A DNA stretch of 16,403 nucleotides from Bacteroides_E sp964583185 (GTDB lineage: Bacteria > Bacteroidota > Bacteroidia > Bacteroidales > Bacteroidaceae): assembly GCA_964583185.1 (NCBI GenBank), contig CAZOVL010000060.1, positions 1 to 16,403 on the forward strand. The letters are read 5' to 3'. The translations under genes were made by a program, and so were the position numbers. The notes under the pieces are model-generated. The model did no database searches and had not been told where the DNA came from. It saw only the letters and a list, made by a program, of their open reading frames with translations. Positions 8,461-15,571 of this stretch are shown one piece after another. Positions within the stretch are counted from its first letter, which is position 1; each line of letters opens with the position of its first letter.

Positions 8461-8538
8461 TAAAAAATGTGCAATAAAGAAAATTAGAAATATGAAATAG
8501 CTTATACTGTACAGATAGGATTTATACCTATTAAAAAC

Positions 8539-9102
8539 TTATTCCATTCTTCCCCATTTCATCTCTTCACCGTGAGTATCAAACTGTTTTCGTTTACCTG
8601 TAATACTCTTTATCTCAATTCTATAGATTGCAGTTCTTTCCATTCCTGATATAATAGCTAAATCAAAAAGATGCATTTTGGAAGGAGTATATTTCTTGCA
8701 AATCAAACGCATTGCATTTATGCGTTCACTCTCCTCTTCAACTTTATGGACCGTACCTAAAACGATGGCTGATTCAAATTCAGTAGTAAAAACTTTGCTT
8801 ATTAAAGTTTTTCCACCATGTTCCTCCTCCAAGAAAGCGGATAACTGCGACTCTGAATATAATTCCGGCACTTCTACCCTACCTACAAAAGCAATAGAAA
8901 CAGGATTTCCATTTTGTAAGGCTTCTACTTTCTTTCCTTGTTTTGCAGAATGGAAGTAGAGGTTATCTCTGTCTCTGATTATAGATAAAGGGATTCCATA
9001 AGGAGCTCCATCTGCATCTATTAAAGAAAGTACACCATAGGTTGATTTGTCAATTATCTTCAATGAAAATTCTAAGCTCATTGCTCTATCTTTTCTTCTC
9101 AT
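8539..9102 (-). CDS. Pyridoxamine 5'-phosphate oxidase-like flavin-binding split-barrel protein (Nim-like)
   Basis: The 187-residue product opens MRRKDR, typical of this group. It continues with split-barrel strands STYGVLSLIDADGAPYGIPLS and LYFHSAKQGKKVEAL (His51), then PVSIAFVG. This FHxAKxGxK block is the hallmark of the family that includes Nim 5-nitroimidazole reductases and haem- or flavin-binding relatives. Full PNPOx enzymes are longer and carry a C-terminal extension not seen here. It is probably a cytosolic flavoprotein dimer reducing small molecules; the substrate cannot be told from sequence and a drug-resistance role should not be assumed. It stands alone: the next gene upstream ends at 9548 behind a terminator and the sigma gene begins 621 bp downstream. 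A weak -7-like box (TATCTTTA) lies at 9132-9125. Confidence 0.85.
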   Translation of the reverse strand: MRRKDRAMSLEFSLKIIDKSTYGVLSLIDADGAPYGIPLSIIRDRDNLYFHSAKQGKKVEALQNGNPVSIAFVGRVEVPELYSESQLSAFLEEEHGGKTLISKVFTTEFESAIVLGTVHKVEEESERINAMRLICKKYTPSKMHLFDLAIISGMERTAIYRIEIKSITGKRKQFDTHGEEMKWGRME

Positions 9103-9203
9103 ATCTTCTGATTTTTTATATTTATAAAGATAGTATTAAATTAAACTTTCGCATAAAAAAAGATGTTTTTTAATAAAATCGACATCTCATTTCTACACAT
9201 TCT

Positions 9204-9335
9204 AAGCCATCTTAATGGTATTTCTTTGTCGGTCTAGGACAAAAGGTGCTTAGGTCCTAGACCGAAGGGCTCTCGGTCTAGGACCGAGGAGGTATCCCTC
9301 TTAGACCTTTTCTGCTCCAAGCCATGCAATGGTAT
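9204..9335. repeat. CTAG-containing palindromic cluster with competing hairpins
   Basis: The core 12-mer TCGGTCTAGGAC occurs at 9229-9240 and 9273-9284, and its exact reverse complement at 9254-9265. Copy 2 can pair with copy 1 (13-nt loop) or with copy 3 (7-nt loop), but not both. Copy 3 also folds on itself as CTCGGTC-TAG-GACCGAG (9272-9288). A fourth partial copy, TTAGACC, is at 9301-9307. The cluster is flanked by near-identical direct repeats, AAGCCATCTTAATGGTAT (9204-9221) and AAGCCATGCAATGGTAT (9319-9335), each of which forms a small CCAT/ATGG stem. It is clearly richer in GC than the DNA around it. It may be a REP-like intergenic element or a small mobile palindromic element; it does not match a named family I recognise. 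Confidence 0.7.
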
Positions 9336-9463
9336 GTTTTCCTCAATAAACAGCTTTTTTCTTAACTCTATTGATATAACAAAGCAAAATCTGATAGATC
9401 ATCCTTATTTGTAAACATATAATACTGATTATCAATTGTTTTTCTACCGATAATTTCCAATAA

Positions 9464-9504
9464 AAAAAGAGGTATCAAGTTTATTAAACAAGGTACCTCT
9501 TTTT
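9464..9504 (-). terminator. Intrinsic terminator after the DUF3857 operon
   Basis: AAAAAGAGGTA (9464-9474) and TACCTCTTTTT (9494-9504) form a perfect 11-bp stem, with an inner GTTT/AAAC stem in the loop. Read on the minus strand, the stem ends in an unbroken T-run (9468-9462). It lies 44 bp after the stop codon at 9548. The A/T runs on both sides would let it work in either direction. Confidence 0.88.
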
Positions 9505-9547
9505 CTATTTATTATTATACCAAAGTATAGAATTGATTTTTTAGAAA

Positions 9548-11728
9548 TTATTTCTTAAAAACCACCGATTGTCCATAGAAAGTATTGGTTAAATTAATCA
9601 TATCTGATAGTTGACTCCAATTTTCAACCTTCTCAAAGTTGTTTTTATAGGTCTTTTTTACTTTTAAAACCAATGCAGCGCCCTCTATGCTTGCATTTGA
9701 AAGAAAAGCACCACATTCATTATCTACAGACTGATTCAAAGATGATAAATTCTCAACACTATATCCTTGAGGAATATCCACTCTAATTTCGTACTCATAA
9801 CTGCGTGCATAAGGCATATAAACATCAACAGTACGATTTTTGTCGTCCTCATTTAGAACTAGTTGAGAACCTATTAATTTACCGGCGTCTAAAATGTAGT
9901 TATTTCCAGCACGTTTAACTAAGCCATCGAGAGTGTAATGTGTTTCATAAATCAACTCCGGTTGATCTGGGGTTACACCCAGTGAAGGAATAGAATATTC
10001 TTTAAGTTCATTTACATCTATATCATGGAAATATTTTACTTCATCTTTAGCCTTCTCTTTTTGATTTTTAAGCTGTTGTTTAATGACTTCTTCGTAGGCA
10101 TCTATATCTTTAGTTTTCCCTTTTTCCTGAAGTTTTTCCAAATAGGTTTTCTCATTCATCCATTTCTTCATGTCGTTGCGCCAATCTGAAGCCAGAATAA
10201 TATCAGAATACACTCCATTACGTAATTGTCCTGAAAGTGTTGTTTTTCTGTTGATATCAAGCGTTAAGAAATTACTTTCATCTAGGCGAACGTTCATTTC
10301 TGTTTTATTTACGTTCTGGTTCGCAGTAGAAACAGGAACATTATATTTACTCCGTTTGCTTTGATCAGAGAAATTAACTTGATTGTATTTTTTTGGAATG
10401 ATTAACTCAGCGGTTTCACCTTCGAATGAAGGATTTGTTCCTATATAATAAAAATACATAGGAGGAGTAATTAGTTGACTCCCGTCATTGGCTAGAATAA
10501 AGAAAGAATAATCCCAATAACCAGTAGTATCTTCCGGACGTACACTAAAACGGTTAGTTACCACTCCCAGTTTATATTCTATTTTGTGTTTCTTATACAG
10601 CATACCTAGAGTAGCAAGGTATACTCTGTGATTCAAACCATCAAAACCATACGTGTATTCCAACAAAGCTTGGTTAATGTACTCAGCTATTTGCTTATTA
10701 TCAGCTTGAGGATTCTCTTTTTTATATTTTTTAGTTTGTTTATGTATATCCTTTGCTGCATACATATAATAAGAAGCCCCATTAAATGAGTTCATTGCAT
10801 CTTCTAAAATTTGTTCTGCAGGTAAGTTTTTATACAATCCTTTCTTGCGAGCACTTGCCGGTTTATATATTTTATTATTAGAATTATACAAAACAGATAA
10901 GCTGATGGTTGGGAATTGACGTAAAGGAGATAACCATCTTTCAGTTGAAACCTTTTCTATGTTAGTCTTTTTAACATCTAAAATATAATCTCCATCATCA
11001 CTTATAGTCTCGGTAAAGTCTGGGGCATCGTTAATTAAACGATACTCTGTAGTTAAATTTTTATCTAATACACAATGTACCGAATACGAAAGCACTGGAT
11101 ATTTAGCTGCAAAGATAAAAATCTGTTCTGGAATATTCTGATAATCAATGCGTCCCTCTTCATGGATAAAAAAGTCTAAGATGTCCCCCACCTCTAAATT
11201 AGGTATAGCTAATTTCTTGCTGGTTTCTTTTTCTTTTTTTCCCTCTGTTAAAGATACGGCCTCATTGATATCAACCTCATTGATGGTTCCATTGGGTTTA
11301 ATGATTCGTACCCCCACAACCGTGGTGTATTTTGTGCTTACATTAAATCCAAACGATTTGCTTGATTGGCTAAACTCTATTTCCGAATTATCTTCTAACG
11401 AGCGTTTATCATTCAACTTAACCATTTTTCGAAGAATGTGTACATAAGTCAGCTCTTTATTCAGTCCAAAACCTAAGACTCCACCTCCTGTAAAACGCAG
11501 TTTTGTGTTCCCTGTGGCATATACATCTTCGTGTAAAGCCATAATTACAGCCGATTCATCCTTGTACTTTTCTGGTACCGTATAATTAGTAAACTCCGGC
11601 TTATCCCAAGCCCATATTGATTCTCGTATTTCTGTTGCATATTTTTCATATTTCTCATTTGCAATCAATGTCTGACTACATAGAAAAAACACAAGCAGGG
11701 TAAAAAAGCTGATTTTAGTATATTTCAT
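9548..11728 (-). CDS. Exported DUF3857 protein with a degenerate transglutaminase-like domain
   Basis: The 726-residue product has a signal peptide (about 1-23, MKYTKISFFTLLVFFLCSQT...) without a lipobox. A DUF3857-type N-terminal region covers about 45-290. A transglutaminase-like core lies at about 330-440, and a beta-rich C-terminal region resembling DUF3858 covers about 590-720. At the spot where active members have GDCK, this protein reads GLNHRVYLATLGMLYKKH (His367 near the expected Cys). The later blocks that normally supply His and Asp read YWDYSFFIL and LITPPMYFY. All three catalytic residues therefore appear lost, and it is probably a non-enzymatic envelope protein. A Lys/Glu-rich helix at about 520-560 looks coiled. 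It starts 18 bp after the stop of the intact paralogue, so the two are co-expressed and may work as partners. Substrate or ligand is unknown. Confidence 0.75.
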   Translation of the reverse strand: MKYTKISFFTLLVFFLCSQTLIANEKYEKYATEIRESIWAWDKPEFTNYTVPEKYKDESAVIMALHEDVYATGNTKLRFTGGGVLGFGLNKELTYVHILRKMVKLNDKRSLEDNSEIEFSQSSKSFGFNVSTKYTTVVGVRIIKPNGTINEVDINEAVSLTEGKKEKETSKKLAIPNLEVGDILDFFIHEEGRIDYQNIPEQIFIFAAKYPVLSYSVHCVLDKNLTTEYRLINDAPDFTETISDDGDYILDVKKTNIEKVSTERWLSPLRQFPTISLSVLYNSNNKIYKPASARKKGLYKNLPAEQILEDAMNSFNGASYYMYAAKDIHKQTKKYKKENPQADNKQIAEYINQALLEYTYGFDGLNHRVYLATLGMLYKKHKIEYKLGVVTNRFSVRPEDTTGYWDYSFFILANDGSQLITPPMYFYYIGTNPSFEGETAELIIPKKYNQVNFSDQSKRSKYNVPVSTANQNVNKTEMNVRLDESNFLTLDINRKTTLSGQLRNGVYSDIILASDWRNDMKKWMNEKTYLEKLQEKGKTKDIDAYEEVIKQQLKNQKEKAKDEVKYFHDIDVNELKEYSIPSLGVTPDQPELIYETHYTLDGLVKRAGNNYILDAGKLIGSQLVLNEDDKNRTVDVYMPYARSYEYEIRVDIPQGYSVENLSSLNQSVDNECGAFLSNASIEGAALVLKVKKTYKNNFEKVENWSQLSDMINLTNTFYGQSVVFKK

Positions 11729-11746
11729 ATAAATAAATTTAATATA

Positions 11747-13600
11747 TTATTGTAGAGTTAATACAATCTGTTCCATATAATTACGCTTTAATTCATTGAT
11801 GTCAGTGTTCCATTGTTCAAAGGCTTCTTTTTTTATTAGGGGTAACTTAAACTGCAATACACAACTGTAAGATAAAGTATCTCCTTTTAGTTCGTAATTA
11901 ATGGAGAAAATATAGCTATCCCTATCAATTACCATATTTTCAGGAGTATGCGAGAGGTAATAATTTTCAGGTATTACAAGATCTATATTCCTTACAATTC
12001 GGTAACAATAAGGAAAAAGAATATTATTCTTTCGTTTTTCAATATTTATGATGTTAGAAGAAAACTCTTTCATTGGATTCATTCCTATATAGATATCTTT
12101 ATCTAGCTTTTGAAAATCAGAGTTCTTTTCTATGTTATAAGCCAGATGTGTAGATGCTACTTTAGCTGTTGCATCATTCAGTTGAAGATTTGTTACTTCG
12201 TTTTGAGTTTCTCCTTTTTTTGCAAAATAAAGTAAAGCTTCATTGAGTTTATTTTTAGGAGTAGCATAGGTAAAGGATAGAATTTTTTCTTTTGATTCTC
12301 CCATAAAATAGTGAATGGTTTGTCCATTCATTTTATCGTTATTTATGAAATATCTACAGTATAGGCTGTCTGTGTTGATTTTTGAGTCTAAAACAGGGAT
12401 ACGGTTTAAGATATACTCATCTCCATTTTCAATCATAACCTGACGTCCTTGAATACTTTGAGGATATTCTCCCACAGGCATATATTCATAAGTAGCATCT
12501 AAGTAATAAACTTCATCATTAAAGAAGAGAGTACAAATCATATGGTTATCTACCGATAGGTTTGGAGTGCTGTAATCAAATGCTATATGATTGGTTCCTA
12601 TCCAGGTTAAACGAGCATCAAAACCAAGACTTTCCAACAGAGCTTTTGTTAGGTTAGCCATTCCTTTACAATCACCATATTTTTTTCGTAATACTTCGTG
12701 AGCATCGTCCGGTTTGAATCCAGCAATACCATCTTCAAAGGCAATATATCGGATATTGCTTTGAACCCAGGCATAAATGTCTTTTATTTTGTCAAAATCA
12801 TCAGTACTATTTTGGGTTATTTCTTTCGCTTTCTCTTCAATAATACTTTTATCATTGTGAACTTCGCTAACAAGATGTTTATACCATTGATATTGATCTT
12901 TTAAAGTCTTGAAATAAACCGTTTGAACTCCGTCCACATCAGACTGTTTATTCAATACTAATATCAAAGGATAGATATGTGAAACTCCTTGCATCATAGG
13001 CTCACTAACAATTGCCTCCTGATTTTCTAGGGTATAAACATAAATCTGAGCATTTGTTTTAGTGTCGGTTTCTACTGTTTTTTTTATGTTGTCATTAAAG
13101 TTGTAATCCACCAATTCACACTCCATCCAAGCAGGAACTACAATGCGAACGGTTTTATTTTTTATAAAATAACCATATTCCAATAAGGGGATAACAGTGA
13201 AATAACGAGGGTCTTTAATTGTCTTTTCAAACTCCACACGACCGGTCTTACCCTTCTTATCAAAATGTAAATCCATGTAACAAATCTTGGCATCCGAGTA
13301 AAAGATGTCGTTAGATTTATATAAACTATATTGAGGGGCAAGGCCTTTAATGCTCCTAATTCGCACTTTATCAATAATTGATTCATTATCGTACATTTCA
13401 TAGACAGAAGTGTTTGTAGCCATACGTGTGGCTTCAAATGTAGCGTCATATTTCTCTTTGACAACTACATTTCCCTTCTCTATAAGATACTCATATGTTA
13501 CCTCTTTTTGAGTGATAATTACATTATCATCATCAGTTTGACCTAAAATATATGAATGGGATAAAAGAAAGAAAACAAATAGAATATTAAATCTGAACAT
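11747..13600 (-). CDS. Exported DUF3857 / transglutaminase-like protein with intact catalytic triad
   Basis: I place the start at ATG 13600-13598, preceded by AAGGAG, giving 617 residues whose first codons are the signal peptide MFRFNILFVFFLL...YILGQ. A longer frame from TTG at 13618 adds six residues before the signal peptide and is less likely. A DUF3857 domain occupies about the first 220 residues. The transglutaminase-like core follows at about 265-370, with KKYGDCKGMANLTKALL (Cys311), VDNHMICTLF (His353) and YYLDATYEY (Asp368), a complete triad. Such proteins may be protein-modifying enzymes or cysteine peptidases of the periplasm or outer membrane; the true reaction is unknown for this group. 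It is the first gene of a two-gene operon with the triad-less paralogue. The presence of a Shine-Dalgarno-like AAGGAG is unusual among the genes here. Confidence 0.85.
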   Translation of the reverse strand: MFRFNILFVFFLLSHSYILGQTDDDNVIITQKEVTYEYLIEKGNVVVKEKYDATFEATRMATNTSVYEMYDNESIIDKVRIRSIKGLAPQYSLYKSNDIFYSDAKICYMDLHFDKKGKTGRVEFEKTIKDPRYFTVIPLLEYGYFIKNKTVRIVVPAWMECELVDYNFNDNIKKTVETDTKTNAQIYVYTLENQEAIVSEPMMQGVSHIYPLILVLNKQSDVDGVQTVYFKTLKDQYQWYKHLVSEVHNDKSIIEEKAKEITQNSTDDFDKIKDIYAWVQSNIRYIAFEDGIAGFKPDDAHEVLRKKYGDCKGMANLTKALLESLGFDARLTWIGTNHIAFDYSTPNLSVDNHMICTLFFNDEVYYLDATYEYMPVGEYPQSIQGRQVMIENGDEYILNRIPVLDSKINTDSLYCRYFINNDKMNGQTIHYFMGESKEKILSFTYATPKNKLNEALLYFAKKGETQNEVTNLQLNDATAKVASTHLAYNIEKNSDFQKLDKDIYIGMNPMKEFSSNIINIEKRKNNILFPYCYRIVRNIDLVIPENYYLSHTPENMVIDRDSYIFSINYELKGDTLSYSCVLQFKLPLIKKEAFEQWNTDINELKRNYMEQIVLTLQ

Positions 13601-13763
13601 ATCTCCTTCCAAGCTCAATTAATAGATTATATAAATGTAAAAACTAATAGGTCAATTTCATCTTATACATTATATATAATCATCTTGTCCTATTTCTTCT
13701 GCAAGATAGATATTAATTTTAAAATCAAGTAAAATATTTTAAAAAATAGTCTTCTATTGATGG

Positions 13764-13783
13764 CTCTTGATTTAAATCAAGAG
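13764..13783. promoter_or_regulatory. Perfect 20-bp palindrome upstream of the DUF3857 operon
   Basis: CTCTTGATTTAAATCAAGAG is perfectly self-complementary with no spacer. It sits in the 237-bp gap between the msrBA stop (13838) and the start of the DUF3857 operon (13600), 163 bp before the latter. No T-run follows directly on either strand, so it looks more like a dimeric regulator's operator than a terminator. That role is inference. Confidence 0.45.
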
Positions 13784-13837
13784 ATTGGAATCAAAAAGCA
13801 AAAATAAAATAGAGAGAAATACTTCAATGTGTGTCTA

Positions 13838-14695
13838 TTAAAAAATCTTTTTATAACTATGACAATAAGGTAGTTGTCCTCTTCTTTCATAATAGTCTTG
13901 ATGGTAATTTTCGGCCTTCCAAAAAATAGTTGCATGTGCCAATTGTGTGGCCACTTTGTAACCTTTCTCTGTTAAAATATGAATATACTTTTCTGCTATT
14001 GCTTTTTCCTCTTCGCTGTTGTAAAAAATATACGATAGATATTGGGAGCCTATATCCGGTCCTTGTCCATTAATTTGAGTAAAATCGTGTGTTTCAAAAA
14101 AGTATTTCACTAATTCCTCATAACTTATTTTCTCTGATGAGTAGATTACTTCAATAGTTTCCAAATGTCCTGTGGTACCCGTACAAACCTCCTGATAGGT
14201 GGGCTCTTCCGTATTGCCTCCCATATACCCCACACTCGTTGATTTTATCCCTGCTAATTGCTGAAAGTAATATTCAGTACCCCAGAAGCATCCCGAGGCA
14301 AAATAAGCCTTAGAAAAGGTTTCTTTAGGGCTTTCAACAAATTTCATTGATAGTGAGTTTACACAATGCCGGGTATTTTTAGGGGTAAATCCCTCTCCTT
14401 TAAATACATGACCTAAATGTCCTTTACATCGAGCACATACAATTTCCGTACGCATACCATCTGCATCCGGAATTCGATTTACAGCTCCTGCTATTTCTTC
14501 ATCGAATGATGGCCAGCCACAATTTGAATTAAACTTACTTTCTGATTTATAAAGAGGAGCATCGCACTGCTTACATATATAGATTCCTTGTGCAGTATTA
14601 TGTAATAAAGTTCCACTTCCCGGATACTCAGTTCCTTTGTGTTTAATTATATTTTCCTCTTCAGGAGTTAACTCATTAAGTTTTAATTTGTCCAT
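13838..14695 (-). CDS. msrBA: Bifunctional methionine sulfoxide reductase, MsrB-MsrA fusion
   Basis: The 285-residue protein carries MsrB first. Its zinc cysteines are Cys41/Cys44 (CKQC) and Cys87/Cys90 (CARC), its CGWPSF block supplies Cys59 as likely resolving residue, and the catalytic cysteine is Cys111 in RHCVNS. MsrA follows from about residue 130, with catalytic Cys136 in GCFWG, the GYMGG block, GHLETIEV, and a C-terminal resolving Cys278 in LPYCHSY. MsrB reduces methionine-R-sulfoxide and MsrA the S form, both regenerated by thioredoxin. There is no signal peptide, so it acts in the cytosol. The order B then A differs from the exported thioredoxin-MsrA-MsrB proteins of Neisseria. It is a single-gene unit, divergent from the small membrane protein gene at 14878. 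No clear terminator is visible before the palindrome at 13764. Confidence 0.96.
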   Translation of the reverse strand: MDKLKLNELTPEEENIIKHKGTEYPGSGTLLHNTAQGIYICKQCDAPLYKSESKFNSNCGWPSFDEEIAGAVNRIPDADGMRTEIVCARCKGHLGHVFKGEGFTPKNTRHCVNSLSMKFVESPKETFSKAYFASGCFWGTEYYFQQLAGIKSTSVGYMGGNTEEPTYQEVCTGTTGHLETIEVIYSSEKISYEELVKYFFETHDFTQINGQGPDIGSQYLSYIFYNSEEEKAIAEKYIHILTEKGYKVATQLAHATIFWKAENYHQDYYERRGQLPYCHSYKKIF

Positions 14696-14815
14696 ATCTA
14701 TTTTTGAAATTTTAGTTATTATATTGACTAATGAATCATTTAAACTCTTTTATTACAAGTAATGTTCTATTCAAAGATTAAACATTGTACCTATTAATTG
14801 AAATAGTTGTCTTTT

Positions 14816-14848
14816 TTTGTTAAAGTAAAGAAAAAACTCCTATCTTTC
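14816..14848 (+). promoter_or_regulatory. Bacteroidota-type promoter for the small membrane protein gene
   Basis: TTTG (14816-14819) and TATCTTTC (14841-14848) are separated by 21 bases, matching the -33 TTTG / -7 TAnnTTTG layout except for the last base of the -7 box. Transcription would start near 14855, giving a short leader of about 23 nt before the ATG at 14878. Confidence 0.5.
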
Positions 14849-14877
14849 ACTTGAACTAATATTAAATTTTGAATGAT

Positions 14878-15129
14878 ATGGAAGATATGGAACACAGACT
14901 GGAGAATAAATCAGTTGTAAGTCTAGGAGATTGGTTAATTACAATGTTGATTATGCTTATTCCTTTTGTAAACTTTATTATGCTGTTTGTATGGGCTTTT
15001 AGTAGTAGTACACCAGTAAGTAAAGCTAATTGGGCAAAAGCTTCATTAGTTTTTATGCTTATTGGTTTTGTTCTTCTACTGTTATTTTGGGGTTCAATAG
15101 CTGCCATGGTTGTTGGAGCATCATTATAA
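14878..15129 (+). CDS. Small two-helix membrane protein of unknown function
   Basis: From ATG 14878 the product has 83 residues; a TTG at 14869 in the same frame would add three. A short acidic N-terminus (MEDMEHRLENKSVVSLGDW) is followed by membrane helix 1 (about 19-41, LITMLIMLIPFVNFIMLFVW), a polar loop (AFSSSTPVSKANWAKA), and helix 2 (about 55-79, LVFMLIGFVLLLLFWGSIAAM). The loop pattern with NWAKA between two helices is one I associate with small conserved Bacteroidota membrane proteins, but I know of no assigned function. It is the only plus-strand gene in the window, with its own promoter-like boxes upstream and a hairpin terminator 19 bp after the stop, so it is a free-standing unit. 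Confidence 0.72.
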   Translation: MEDMEHRLENKSVVSLGDWLITMLIMLIPFVNFIMLFVWAFSSSTPVSKANWAKASLVFMLIGFVLLLLFWGSIAAMVVGASL

Positions 15130-15148
15130 CAAAGTTTATAGCTACAAT

Positions 15149-15184
15149 AAAAAGGCTGAAGATGTATATTTCTTTGGCTTTTTT
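15149..15184 (+). terminator. Intrinsic terminator after the small membrane protein gene
   Basis: AAAAAGGCTGAAGA (15149-15162) pairs with TCTTTGGCTTTTTT (15171-15184) along 14 positions if G-U pairs are allowed, around an 8-nt loop. The T-run forms the 3' side of the stem on the plus strand. It starts 19 bp after the stop codon. Confidence 0.65.
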
Positions 15185-15338
15185 ATTGCCATTAAAATTG
15201 AATATCAAAGTAGATAAATTTTGTATATAAAGACAACTTTAATTTTTTTATTAGTAGATAAATTAGAGTATCTAAATTGCAGCAGAAAGAGAGTTTGTTT
15301 TGTTAGAAATAGTTCGAGTTTCACTATCTAAACTATTT

Positions 15339-15405
15339 AAAATAAAGAAGGAGCAACGCTTTGCTCCAATCTTGTTAACCTTAAATCTAATACTATGAAA
15401 AACAC
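15339..15405 (-). ncRNA. Putative ~65-nt small RNA, copy 1
   Basis: On the minus strand, transcription would begin near 15405-15403, about 6 nt after the -7 box. It would run through GTTTTTCATAGTATTAG and TTTAAGGTTAAC, then end at the stem GGAGCAA-AGCG-TTGCTCC (15367-15350) followed by the U-rich tract TTCTTTATTTT (15349-15339). A promoter, a short non-coding core and an intrinsic terminator in 110 bp, kept intact in two copies, suggest a stand-alone small RNA. From memory, multi-copy paralogous sRNA families are reported in Bacteroides; whether this is one of them I cannot check. It could instead be the remnant leader of a duplicated gene. Confidence 0.5.
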
Positions 15406-15409
15406 AGTA

Positions 15410-15440
15410 CAAATATAAGTGTATATTGACACTTATGCAA
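15410..15440 (-). promoter_or_regulatory. Promoter with operator-like dyad, repeat copy 1
   Basis: Read on the minus strand, TTG (15440-15438, extended to TTTG by 15441) and TATATTTG (15417-15410) are 20 bases apart. This is a full match to the Bacteroidota TAnnTTTG -7 box with normal spacing. The spacer contains the exact inverted repeat ATAAGTGT / ACACTTAT (15415-15422 and 15429-15436), which overlaps the -7 box by three bases. A dimeric repressor bound there would block the promoter; that is inference. Confidence 0.55.
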
Positions 15441-15517
15441 ATGTTGATTGGGAATAAAGCTTCCCTCTAACTTTATTTAAGTATTTAAAGTAAATACGTT
15501 AAAGTTTTAACAAAAAA

Positions 15518-15548
15518 AAGAGCAAAGTTGTTGTATTTCTTTGCTCTT
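15518..15548 (-). terminator. Intrinsic terminator after the FMN reductase gene
   Basis: AAGAGCAAAG (15518-15527) and CTTTGCTCTT (15539-15548) form a perfect 10-bp stem around an 11-nt loop. Read on the minus strand the stem runs into eight T residues (15519-15512). It lies 23 bp after the stop codon at 15572. Confidence 0.9.
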
Positions 15549-15571
15549 CAATGTAATAGATGAAATTCTCA

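Larger units (their letters stand above)
7918..8538. other. Intergenic stretch upstream of the sigma gene, with assembly gap
   Basis: Very AT-rich sequence lies between the flavoprotein gene stop (8539) and the sigma start (7917). It contains the 100-N gap and the duplicated 55-mer. On the minus strand, TATCTTTG at 8104-8097 matches the Bacteroidota -7 consensus TAnnTTTG and could start a leader of about 170 nt for the sigma gene. I see no TTG at the usual distance upstream, so this is a weak promoter candidate. No convincing terminator for the flavoprotein gene is visible; a 5-bp stem at 8515-8531 is too weak. No RNA gene or coding frame was recognised. Confidence 0.4.
9103..9547. other. Intergenic stretch with palindromic cluster and terminator
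   Basis: Between the end of the DUF3857 operon and the start of the flavoprotein gene I see no coding frame worth calling. The stretch holds a weak minus-strand promoter candidate (9125-9132), the palindromic element at 9204-9335, about 125 bp of featureless AT-rich sequence, and the hairpin terminator at 9464-9504. Confidence 0.7.
15331..15440 (-). repeat. 110-bp repeat carrying a putative small-RNA unit, copy 1
   Basis: This stretch matches 16272-16381 at 109 of 110 positions, in the same orientation, 941 bp apart. The only difference is T15424 versus C16365, which falls in the loop of a dyad. Read on the minus strand, it holds a promoter, a transcribed core and a terminator (see the entries inside it). 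There is no gene in the minus direction downstream, only the 3' end of a converging gene, so it is not simply the leader of a protein gene. Confidence 0.92.
15130..15571. other. Intergenic stretch between converging genes
   Basis: This stretch holds, in order, the plus-strand terminator (15149-15184), about 145 bp of AT-rich sequence with nothing recognised, the first 110-bp repeat (15331-15440), and the minus-strand terminator of the FMN reductase gene (15518-15548). No protein-coding frame is convincing. Confidence 0.7.

Noticed and set aside
8515..8531. Possible terminator after the flavin split-barrel gene
   Set aside because: Only a 5-bp AU-rich stem (ATAGG/CCTAT) and no T-run on the minus-strand side.
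8678..8959. 93-codon plus-strand open frame
   Set aside because: It is antisense to the flavin split-barrel gene, which has clear family motifs in its own frame.
11148..11447. 99-codon plus-strand open frame
   Set aside because: It is antisense to the DUF3857 gene at 9548-11728, with no promoter or recognisable protein features.
13162..13464. 100-codon open frame on the minus strand
   Set aside because: It overlaps the N-terminal part of the intact transglutaminase-like gene in another frame and its product shows no recognisable domain.
13616..13618. TTG as start of the transglutaminase-like gene
   Set aside because: The ATG at 13600 is preceded by AAGGAG and begins directly with the signal peptide, so the six extra residues are unlikely.
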